DNA of 52,708 bases from Myxococcales bacterium (lineage in GTDB: Bacteria > Myxococcota_A > Polyangia > Polyangiales > JAFGIB01): the NCBI GenBank assembly GCA_029880325.1, contig JAOUOP010000055.1:1-52708 (forward strand). Direction: 5' to 3'. A program made the position numbers and the translations under genes. Shown piece by piece: positions 8,269-17,500 of this stretch. Each line of letters begins with the position of its first letter. Position 1 is the first letter of the stretch. Under the pieces are notes generated by a model. That model was not told the origin of the DNA. It saw only the letters and a program-made list of their open reading frames with translations, and did no database searches.

Positions 8269-9178
8269 CTTCGGGCTTTCGGGCCGCCTTGGCCGCGCGT
8301 CTGGCCCCGATCCGCTCGATAAACGATTTGATCTCCTGCAGCACTTCCTCGGGCTTGTCCCGGTGCATCCAGTGCCCGGTTTCGAAGTCGATGATGTGCT
8401 TGGCGTCGGGGTGACCCTCGATCAAGTTGCCCTGCATTTCCGCCCATCGCCGCCGATCCACCTCGCGGCCGGGGTCGGTTTTACGAAAGTGCCTGGCGTT
8501 GTCGCCGGTGAACATCAGCACCGGAATGCTCGGATCGATCTCGATGCCGCGGAGCATGTCGCAGTTGGTCTCGTACTCGGGGCGCTCGAGCAGCCTGCCG
8601 TCTTTTTCCGTGATGCTCCAGAACACGAAGTAGTCGTCGATCTCCTTCTTCGACCAGTTGTCACGAATGTGGCGGAACCAATCCTCGTGCGGTCCGTCCA
8701 GCATGACGAGCCCCGCAACTTCTTCCGGATGGGCGTTCGCGTAGTAGCGAATGATGTGCGCGCCCATGGAGTGCCCAATCAACACATAGGGCGGTGGGGC
8801 ATCGAGTTTCTCGAGTACGGCCTTCATGTCGTCGATCATGAAGTCGAGGGTCGGTGGCTCCGAGTTTGGCGGCGCGTCGCCCGTGCCCGGTCGGTCGTAG
8901 GCGATGACCCGGGTTGTCTTGGCCAAGCCCTCTTGCAGCGCATGATAGCCGTTCTTGCTGCAATCCACTCCGCTGCTGATCACCACCGTGGGTGCACCCG
9001 TGCCCAGGTCACGATAGGAGAAGGTGGTGTCCTCGACGGTCAGTTCGTGGACGTCTGTCCGATAGCGATAGTAGACCGGCCCGAGCACCCTGCGCGTGGC
9101 CAGCAACCCCAGGAGGCCGACGATCGCAACGACGATCAGCGGCTTCCAGTTCTTGGTCAAAGCCTCAACCCCCTTCAT
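8255..9178 (-). CDS. Membrane-anchored alpha/beta hydrolase
   Basis: The protein has 307 residues. An N-terminal hydrophobic segment at about 12-33 (PLIVVAIVGLLGLLA) is likely a signal anchor, placing the catalytic domain outside the cytoplasm. The fold is shown by the nucleophile elbow VLIGHSMGAH (Ser about 148) and the C-terminal catalytic His region FETGHWMHRDKPEEV. It is the last gene of the PKS-NRPS/MBOAT/SGNH operon, its start overlapping the upstream gene by 14 bp. It may release or edit an acyl product, or deacylate the surface polymer. That role is inferred from position only. Confidence 0.82.
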   Translation of the reverse strand: MKGVEALTKNWKPLIVVAIVGLLGLLATRRVLGPVYYRYRTDVHELTVEDTTFSYRDLGTGAPTVVISSGVDCSKNGYHALQEGLAKTTRVIAYDRPGTGDAPPNSEPPTLDFMIDDMKAVLEKLDAPPPYVLIGHSMGAHIIRYYANAHPEEVAGLVMLDGPHEDWFRHIRDNWSKKEIDDYFVFWSITEKDGRLLERPEYETNCDMLRGIEIDPSIPVLMFTGDNARHFRKTDPGREVDRRRWAEMQGNLIEGHPDAKHIIDFETGHWMHRDKPEEVLQEIKSFIERIGARRAAKAARKPEVSPR

Positions 9179-10055
9179 GGTAGCGCTTGAAGCGCCGGGT
9201 GGTGGTCATCGCCCCGGCGTAGTTGGTGTGGTCGCCGTCGGGCAAGAACTCTGCGTCCGACAGTGTAAGATCTGCGAAGTCGTAGTAAGGCAACCCGCTG
9301 TCCTGCAGGAAGTGGCGCAGCAGGCGTCGATAGCTAGCGGGAATACGTCGCTCGTATTCGGGATGCAACGGCGTCGCCAGCGCCGCGACGCGCAGGCCAT
9401 GGGCGCGGCACAGGTCGACGATCTTCTGCAGGTACTCCACGTTCGACACGGAGGGCTCCACGACGCGATTCGAACGGTAGAACTGCTCCTCGAGCCGCGC
9501 TTGCATCTTGCTCGCATCGAAGACCTGGGTCTTCTGCTCCGCCGGGAACTGTCCGTACATCAGGCACTCTCCCTTGAGGCCGGGTCTGAAGCCGCGTTGC
9601 ACAATACTCCGTGCCAATCCCAGAGAGTGCTGCGGCGCGTAGCGAACAAGGCCCTCGTAGTCCGCTCGGGAGAGCAGCGACAGATACCGCTCCAAGTAAT
9701 CGTGGAAGGTGACGCCGTAGATGTACTCGTCGTAGTAGCCCGCGAAGTTATGGTAGCTGACGCCGATGTAAATGGTTGCGATCCGATGATCGGTTTGCAG
9801 CAGATGGCGGAGCTTTAGGTAGGTGTATCTATAGCCCTCGGCGTTCAGCGAGATGTTGCGCAGGCCTGGGAGTTGGGAGTCATCGATGGCCCACATGGTG
9901 TGGGAGTCTCCCGCGATCACGGTATCGATCTCCGCACCCAGTGTGCAGCGGTCAATCGTGCGGCGATGCAGCTCTACGGTCCCCACCACGAGCGCTGCGC
10001 ACGTCAGAGACAGCAGCGACAGAAAGAGGGCCAAACGCAGAAGAAAGTGCTTCAT
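9165..10055 (-). CDS. SGNH/GDSL-like membrane-anchored partner of the MBOAT acyltransferase
   Basis: With the start at 10055 the protein has 296 residues. An N-terminal transmembrane segment (about 5-26) is followed by VIAGDSHTMWAI, which carries the GDS nucleophile block (Ser about 51), and near the C terminus PDGDHTNYAG, which fits the Asp-x-x-His block of SGNH hydrolases. MBOAT proteins that acylate polysaccharides usually work with an SGNH protein such as AlgJ, AlgX or DltD. The start codon lies 2 nt after the MBOAT stop, which is why I reject a longer N terminus read through the MBOAT gene. Confidence 0.75.
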   Translation of the reverse strand: MKHFLLRLALFLSLLSLTCAALVVGTVELHRRTIDRCTLGAEIDTVIAGDSHTMWAIDDSQLPGLRNISLNAEGYRYTYLKLRHLLQTDHRIATIYIGVSYHNFAGYYDEYIYGVTFHDYLERYLSLLSRADYEGLVRYAPQHSLGLARSIVQRGFRPGLKGECLMYGQFPAEQKTQVFDASKMQARLEEQFYRSNRVVEPSVSNVEYLQKIVDLCRAHGLRVAALATPLHPEYERRIPASYRRLLRHFLQDSGLPYYDFADLTLSDAEFLPDGDHTNYAGAMTTTRRFKRYHEGG

Positions 10056-10057
10056 CG

Positions 10058-11488
10058 CTAAAACTGGAAGTAGATGAAGTCTTCGGTACCACCGCCGCCA
10101 AAGAGCACCAACGAGGCCAGCCCGAGATAGCCGCCCCAGCGCAGCGGTCTGGGGAAGCGGGCCTCTTTTGGCGCGAGCCCGTGTTCGCCGTGTCTGCCGA
10201 GCCATTCGATCGCGACCATGAGCGCGATCTCCAGTAGCAGGAACTTAGACGGCAGGTCGGGCTTCGACAGCAGGGAGGGGCTCGCAATGCCCTGAAAGTA
10301 GGCGAAGGCATCACCGACGCTCTCGGCCCGGAAGAACACCCAGGCCAAGGTAACCAAGAGGAAGGTTCGGAGGATCAGGAGCACCTCGACGGGGCCCGGG
10401 AACCTGCTGGCGATCGCATCGAGGTGGCGGCGGTTTCGGTTGGTGATCAGCAGCGGCAAGAAGAATAGGGTGTGGAGCACGGCCCAGGCGATGAAGGTCC
10501 AGTTCGCGCCGTGCCAGAAGCCGCTGACCAGGAAGACGATGAAGGTATTGCGGATGGTCTGGCTGCGGCTGCCGCGGCTACCACCCAGCGGGATGTAGAG
10601 GTAGTCGCGGAACCAGGTGGTCAGCGACATGTGCCAGCGCCGCCAGAACTCCGCAATGTCCCGCGAGAAGTAAGGGAAGGCGAAGTTCTTCATCAGATTG
10701 AAGTCAAAGAGGCGCGCAGTCCCGATGGCGATGTCGGAGTAGCCGGAAAAATCACCATAGATCTGAAACGCGAAGAGGACCGCACCCAGCAGCAGGGTGC
10801 TGCCCCCGTGGGCGCCGGAGTCCGCGAAGGTGGCGTCCACCACCCCGGCGCAGTTGTCGGCGATGACGACCTTCTTGAAGAGGCCCCAGAGGATTTGCCT
10901 CAGGCCGTCCACGGCGCGCTCGTAGTCGAATCGCCTCCGCGCCGAAAACTGCGGAAGCAGATTGCTGGCGCGCTCGATGGGTCCTGCCACCAGCTGAGGG
11001 AAGAAGGAGACGTAGGTGAAAAACGCAAGGACATCCCGCGTCGGCTTCAGGCTGCGCCGGTAGACGTCGATGGAGTAGCTCATTGTCTGGAAGGTGTAAA
11101 AGCTGATGCCCACCGGGAGGATGAGTTCGAGGCGCGAGGGCTCCAGGTGCACGCCCAGGAAGGTGACGGTGTCGACCAGATTGTCGATGAAGAAGTTGTA
11201 GTACTTGAAGACGCCAAGCAGGCCCAGATTCACGATCAGGCTGGCCAGAAGTAGCAGCCTGCGGCGGCCACCCAGCTGCGTCTGGGTCAGGCCGATGCCG
11301 ACCGCGTAGTCCACCAGGGAGCTGACAAAGATCAGCGAGAGAAAGCGCCAGTCCCAGTAGCCGTAGAAGAAGTAGCTGGCCGCCAACAGGATCGAATTGC
11401 GCAGCCTGAACAAGTGCCCCGGCACCGCCCAGTACAGGCCGAACACGACGGGCAAGAAGATGGCGAATTCGATCGAGTTGAACAGCAC
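10058..11488 (-). CDS. MBOAT family O-acyltransferase (AlgI-like)
   Basis: This polytopic membrane-bound O-acyltransferase has 476 residues, the usual AlgI/DltB length. It would pass an acyl group from a cytoplasmic donor across the membrane to a surface polymer. Family blocks are NSIEFAIFLPVVFGLYW at the N terminus, FKYYNFF, LPVGISFYTFQTMSY, FPQLVAGPIERA, FQIYGDFSGYSDIAIG, AEFWRRWHMSLTTWFRDY and the SGFWHGANWTF segment with the invariant His. It starts with GTG 57 bp after the thioesterase end of the PKS-NRPS gene. Acetyl is the common substrate in this family, but the PKS-NRPS neighbour makes a longer acyl group worth testing. Confidence 0.9.
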   Translation of the reverse strand: MLFNSIEFAIFLPVVFGLYWAVPGHLFRLRNSILLAASYFFYGYWDWRFLSLIFVSSLVDYAVGIGLTQTQLGGRRRLLLLASLIVNLGLLGVFKYYNFFIDNLVDTVTFLGVHLEPSRLELILPVGISFYTFQTMSYSIDVYRRSLKPTRDVLAFFTYVSFFPQLVAGPIERASNLLPQFSARRRFDYERAVDGLRQILWGLFKKVVIADNCAGVVDATFADSGAHGGSTLLLGAVLFAFQIYGDFSGYSDIAIGTARLFDFNLMKNFAFPYFSRDIAEFWRRWHMSLTTWFRDYLYIPLGGSRGSRSQTIRNTFIVFLVSGFWHGANWTFIAWAVLHTLFFLPLLITNRNRRHLDAIASRFPGPVEVLLILRTFLLVTLAWVFFRAESVGDAFAYFQGIASPSLLSKPDLPSKFLLLEIALMVAIEWLGRHGEHGLAPKEARFPRPLRWGGYLGLASLVLFGGGGTEDFIYFQF

Positions 11489-11545
11489 CTGGCTTCTCGC
11501 TCATGGAATCGGGCGCGGGCTGGGTCGAGCGTCTTGAAACAGGCA

Positions 11546-14500
11546 CTAGCGCATTTTGGGGCTCGCCTGGTCCAGCAGCGGCCGCATTCTTCGGGCCAGG
11601 TCCCGAACGTAGGGCTCGAGCACGAAGCCATCGTGATCGCCGGCGGGTGAAGCCAGCTCCTGAATCTGCAGGGAGCGCACGACTCGGCTCCAGCCGTTGT
11701 CTTCGAGCAGGAAGGCCCGCTTCTCGTTGATGCGCCTGCCCCCCGAGAGCTCGTGCCTCGGCGCCAGTGGCGGCCGAAATAGCACCGCATCACCGTCGAA
11801 AAAGCGAGGGGTGTAGTTGCGCATGCCTTCCTCGATGGCTTCGCGCACCCGCTCCGACCGGTACTGGGTCGGGTCCTCGACACCGCTATTGCCGTCGAAG
11901 CGCGCGCGCAGGCGCTTGGACTCGTATTCGTACTTCTCTTTTGCCCAGCTGCGCACGTAGTTCAGGCCCTCCCGCCGAAGCCGTTCCCTGTGGATCTGAA
12001 GACGGTCGGACATGCTGAGGCTGCCGCGTTGTTCCGGCACGTGGGCATCGAGCAGCACGACCGAGCCCACCTCCTCGCCCGCTTGTTTGAGCAAACGCGC
12101 CATCTCGATGGCCATGACCCCGCCCACGCAGAACCCGCCCAGCAGGTAGGGGCCCCGGGGTCGCACGCGCCGCACCTGCTCGGTGTAGGCCACGGCTGCT
12201 TCGACCAGGGAGCGATAGGGGCGGGACCTGCCGTCGAGGCCGCAGGCCTGGATGGCGTAGAAGTCGCGTGTTGGGTCGAGCAGGCGCGCCAGGTGACGTA
12301 GGTTGAGCACATTGCCGAACAGGCCGTGCACGACGAAGAGCGGTGCCCGCTTCGGGTCGGTGCCCGAATGTAGCTTTACGAGCTGCTCGGTACCAGGCGC
12401 TGCGGCCGCCGTCCCCGGCGCCTCCGAGCCATCCGCCGACAGGTGCGATGCCAGGGAGGCCACCGTCGGTGAGCTCAGTAGTGTCGAGAATGGCAAGGCC
12501 ACGTCGAACTCCTTGTTGACCAAGGCGAAGAGGCGCACGGCCAGCAAGGAGTGGCCCCCGAGGTCGAAGAAGTCGTCCTCGGTGCTCACGCGGTCGAGGC
12601 GCAACACCTCGGCCCAAAGCGCCGCCATTCGGCGTTCGGTCTCGTTTTTCGGTTCGACAAAGCGCCGGCCTGCCCGCAGCTCCGCATCCCGGGCGGCCGA
12701 TAGCTCGAGGCGCTCGCGATAGGCGTCCAGCTCGAAGGCGCAGCCCAGATAGTCCGCCCCCGGCAGGCCGAGCAGCCGCTGCAGCGCTTCGTCTAGCTGC
12801 GCCGCAGAAAGTCCGTGCTCCCGGAAGTAGGCCCGGTCGCGACCCACCTGGTCACTGCATGCCCGCTCAGCAGGCTCCCCGGCGACTGGGCCGAGCGCGA
12901 CCAATGCCGTTTCGCAGGTTCCGCGCTGGCGCTCCAGCGTCAGGATGGCGTTTGCCGTCGCCTCCGCCAACGCGCCGGGACCGCCCAGGGCGCAGTCGAG
13001 TGAACTGCCGACGATCAAGTGCTGCAGCTGTCCGGCTGGCAGTTCGTCGAGGGCCAGCAGCAACTGAACCACTTTGGCCAAGTGGGTCTCGATGTCCTGC
13101 TCGCGCAGTTCCTGTAGCAGGGCGGCAGGCGGCTTGGGCAAGGCGACAACGACGGTCGTGATGGGTCCGAGTTGCTTCTGTAGCTCCCGGAGTTCGCCCC
13201 TGAGCGCGGCGCCGCTGGAAAGGCTGACGGTCTTGACCGCGTCGAGCACGCCGCTTCGCTCGAGCGCTTGGAGCTCCGCGTGCCGTGCCCCGTCGGCGAC
13301 CTCCCCGTCCGACGTCGCATAGGCCAACTTGACTTCGGGCTCTCGGCCCAGCCGACGTGCGGCGGCGAGACCGAACTCGGACAGCCCGACCACGAGCGCC
13401 GTGCCCGAGGTGATGGCAGCGGGCGGGGCCGAGCCAGCGACGGCATACCATGAAAGCTGCTGCCGTTTGCGGCCATGGTAGCGGATCCGCGGCTCGGTTG
13501 GCCCGCTCAGCAGCTCGCTCGCGATGATCTCTGCGTTCCTGTCGCGCCGCCTGTGCTCGGCGCTGGGCAACTCGAGCACCGAGACCTTCTGCCGAACGAA
13601 TTCGAGGGGGATCACCTGGCAAATGCCGAGCGCGGCGGCCTTGCCGCGATCGGCGACCGAGAAACCGCCTTCGTTCAGCGCCGTGGTGACCACGTGGAAC
13701 GTCACCGCTCGTTCGGGGGCGAGCGCGGCGAGCTGGCGACTGAGGTAGAGGAGCGTGAAGAGGCCTCGCTCCTGGTGATGGTGGTAGGAGCTTGAGCCGA
13801 GTCTCACCTCGGCCTCGCCGCCCGCAAGCCAGAGGTGAGCTACGCGATCGGGCAGGCGCCCCAAGCTTTCGAGCCGGCTGAGCAGCACTGCGAATTGCTC
13901 CTCTCCGAACTCGGGATTGATAGTGAACTCGCCTTGGCTGACCTCGTGATAGCGGTCGCGAGCGTGGACCACAGTTACGGCATGACCGGCCTTTTGAAGG
14001 CGTGCCTGCAGCGGTTGGCTCATCGCCGAGTCCTCGGCCAGCAGCAGCCAATTACACGGGGGTAACTCCGGGCCGGGTGGCGCCGCATCGGTCCACCTCC
14101 GCTGCCACAGCATCTCCGAGACCCGCTCACACGCGGCAAGCTCAGGCGCCTGGTAGGACGCTGCGCCGCCGATGTCGGGCGCGGGCAGCGCCTTGCGGTC
14201 CACCTTGTTGTTCGGCGTCATCGGCAGCTCCGACAACAACACGAAGGCGCTGGGCACCATGTAGGCCGGCAGTAGCTCCAGCAGAAGCTGTCGCAGCTGT
14301 GAGGTGTCGAGCGCCTGGTCATCTTCCGGAACGACGTAGGCGACCAGCGCCCTGTCGCCCGGTGTCTCTTCGCGGGCGACCACGACTGCGGCGGCGACGC
14401 CGGGCTGCCCCACGAGTGCGGTCTCGACCTCCCCCAGCTCGATGCGGAAGCCCCGGATCTTGACCTGGAAGTCCAGTCGGCCCAGGCACTCGAATTCACC

Positions 14501-17500
14501 GTCACGGCGGACGCGCGCCAGGTCGCCGGTGCGATAGATGACGTCGCCCTCGAGGTGGGGGTTTGGTTTGAAGCGTTCGGCCGTGAGTTCCGGGCGCCCG
14601 AAGTAACCGTCGGCCACGCCACGACCGCCGATCCACAGCTCACCACTCGAGCCCGTCGGTGAAAGCCCCATGGCCTCGTCGAGGACGTACATCGTCGTGT
14701 TGTCGATGGGGCGTCCGATGGTGAGCTCCTCGGGGCGCTCCACACGCTTGACCGAGGACCAAACGGTGGTCTCCGTGGGGCCGTAGACGTTCCAGACCTC
14801 GCCGCAGCTTTCGACGAGGACCTCGGCCAGCCTCTGGGGGAAGGCCTCGCCGCCACAGAGCACCCTCAACTTCGGGTTGCCTAGCCAACCGCCGTCGAGC
14901 AGCATCTGCCAGGTCGCCGGTGTGGCTTGCATGATGTTGACGTCGCCCGCTTCGACCAGCTGCGACAGCGCGAGCGGATCGAGCGCCTGGTCGGCGGTGG
15001 CGAGCACCAGCGAGCCACCATGGGTCAATGGCAAGAAGAGTTCGAGCCCTGCGATGTCGAAGCTCACGGTGGTCAGCGCCAGGATGCGGTCGCCGGCGCT
15101 GAACCCGGGGGTCTTGGCCATTGCGACCAAAAAGTTATCGAAGGCCCGTTGGGAGATCTGCACTCCCTTCGGCCGACCGGTCGAGCCCGAGGTGAAGATC
15201 ACATAGGCGCAGTCGGACGGATCGCGCGGCAGCTGCGGCACGGCATCCGGCTCGGCCTCGAGTTCGTCGAGCAGTCGCTCGATTCGCACGACCTCGACCC
15301 CGCCGCCGCCTTTCTCGCTACCGCGCTCCCCCAGGATTTCGTCGGCGACTTTTTCGGAGGTCAGCAAGAGCTGCGTGCCCGAGTCCTCGAGGATCATGTG
15401 CACGCGGGCCTTGGGGTACTTCGGATCCAGGGGCACGTAGGCGAGGCCCGCGCGCCACAGGCCCAAAAGCGTCCATACCAACTTGGATGTGCGTTCGAGG
15501 CAGACGGCGATCGGTGTACCGGGCGGGAGCCCACGCCGGCCCAACCATTGGCCGAGCTGGTTTGCGCGGCGGTTGAGTTCTGCGTAGCTCAGGGTCGCAT
15601 CGGTCGCGATCAGGGCAACGGCCTCGGGATGCTGCCTGGCGGCGCGGTCGAAGCGCTCGTGGGCACCCACGTAGTCGCTCTCGGGCAGCTGCGGCCCCAG
15701 AGCGTGACGGAGCAGGCTCGCGCGGTCTTCGGCGCTCAGGACCTCCATGGCCTCGAGCCTGCTTTCGCCGCCATCGGAGGTGACCGCACTGACGATGCTC
15801 TGCAGACAGCGCTGCCACAGCTGGATCGTCTCGGCGTCGAAGAGGTCTTTGTTGTACGACCAGGCGAAGTTCACCCCGCCGGCGCCGTCTTCGGTCGCGA
15901 AGAGGTAGATGTCGAAGGTCTCGGAGAGGCGATGGACCGTGCTGACGCGGGTCTCGAGACCGGCAAATGGCAAGTTCCTGGGAGTCCGCCCCATGCCGAA
16001 AGCGAAGGGCACGAGCGGCAAGCGGCTGGGGTCGCGCGGCCGTCCCAGCTTCTCGAGGTAGGCGGTGAAGGTGAGTTCCTGGTGATCGAGGCACTCGAAG
16101 AGCGTGCGGCGAACGTCGCCCAGATAGGCGAGGAAAGTCTTTTGGGGGTCGAGGTACTGTCGAATCGGCAGCACGTGCACGCAATGACCCATCAGCGCGT
16201 TGGCGCCTACCGCGGCCTGTCCCGAAGCCGGCATGCCGATGACGATGTCGGTTTGGCGGGTGATGCGCTGCAATAACAGCTGCACCATCGCCATCAGAAC
16301 GGTCTGCAGCGTGGTCCTGGCGGAAAGCCCAACGCCGCGCAGGGCCTCGGTGGCGGCCGGCTCGAGGTAGAAGTCCTGGCGAGCGGCGGCGTAGCCTCGG
16401 GTTGCCGGTCGCGGCCGATCGGTCGGCAAATCCAGATCGTCGCTGTGGCCGGCCAGGTGCGCGAGCCAGAACTTTTCGTCGGCTTCGGCCGCGCCGCTGT
16501 GGGCGCGCTCCATGTCTCGCGCCGCATAGCTCAGAAAGGAGTCCGGAGCTGTGAGTGCGGGCGGGCGTTGCTCGACCAGGGCGCTGTAGATTTCGGCCAC
16601 CTCACGCAGCATCAGGTAGATGGAGCTGCCGTCGGCGGCGATGTGATGGGCGCACAGCAGCAGCACGTGCTCGCCTTCGCCGAGCGTCAAGAGGTGCGCC
16701 CGGTAGAGCGGCCCCTGTTCGAGGTCAAAGGGCGTTGCGACCTCGTGGTGACAGAGCTGCTGCAGGCGCGCCTCGCGGGCGGCGGCGTCGAGCGCGCTGA
16801 GGTCGGTGTGCGCCAGGGGCTCGGGCCGGTAGGGGTGGATGATGAACTCCGAGCCGTCGGCGCTGAAGACCTGTCGCAGCGCCTGATGCCGCTTGACCAG
16901 CTGCTGCATGGCTGCATCGAGCTGCGCGATGTCGAGCGGGCCGCGCAGCTCGATGCGGCGACACTCGTTGTAGCAGAGGTTGGCCTCATCACCGCCCGCG
17001 GCGCAGGAAACCCAAATTTCGCGATGGGGCACGGTAGTGGTGCCTCGCAGTGGTTGCTCGGCGTCTTGGGCTTGGGATGGCGCTTGCTGGCCTTCGACCG
17101 CGTGCGGCGCTTGCACAGGTGCGCCTTGTCGGACGTACTCCGCCAGCAGTTGGGGCGTGTCGAGACTCTCCGACAGCTGGCGCATCGACACCATCACTCC
17201 GAGTTGCTCTTCGATGCGCGCGCGCAGTTGTGAAAGCGCAAGCGAGTCGAAGCCCAGCTCGAGCAATGACCGCTCCCGGTCCTCGGCTGCAATGCGTCGC
17301 CCGAGGCGGGCGGCAAGCAGACGGTAGACGCGTCCATCGAGGCCCTGCTCCTGTCCATCGCCAGCGTCGTCCGTGTCGGCACTCGCGATGGCAAGCCCCC
17401 GCGAGCCGCCCTCCACCGTCGGCGGCTCTACCCAGTGCAGCTGGCGCGAAAACCGGTAGCTGGGCAAGCGCAGGAGCTTGCGCTCGGCGCCATCGTGCAG

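Noticed and set aside
8180..9190. Plus-strand open frame of about 336 codons
   Set aside because: Antisense to the alpha/beta hydrolase; no recognisable domain.
12750..14100. Active keto-acid reducing KR as in cereulide-type depsipeptide synthetases
   Set aside because: The adenylation pocket keeps the amino-acid Asp and the KR has lost both the cofactor loop and the catalytic Tyr.
14927..16276. Plus-strand open frame of about 449 codons
   Set aside because: Antisense to the condensation/adenylation region of the megasynthase.
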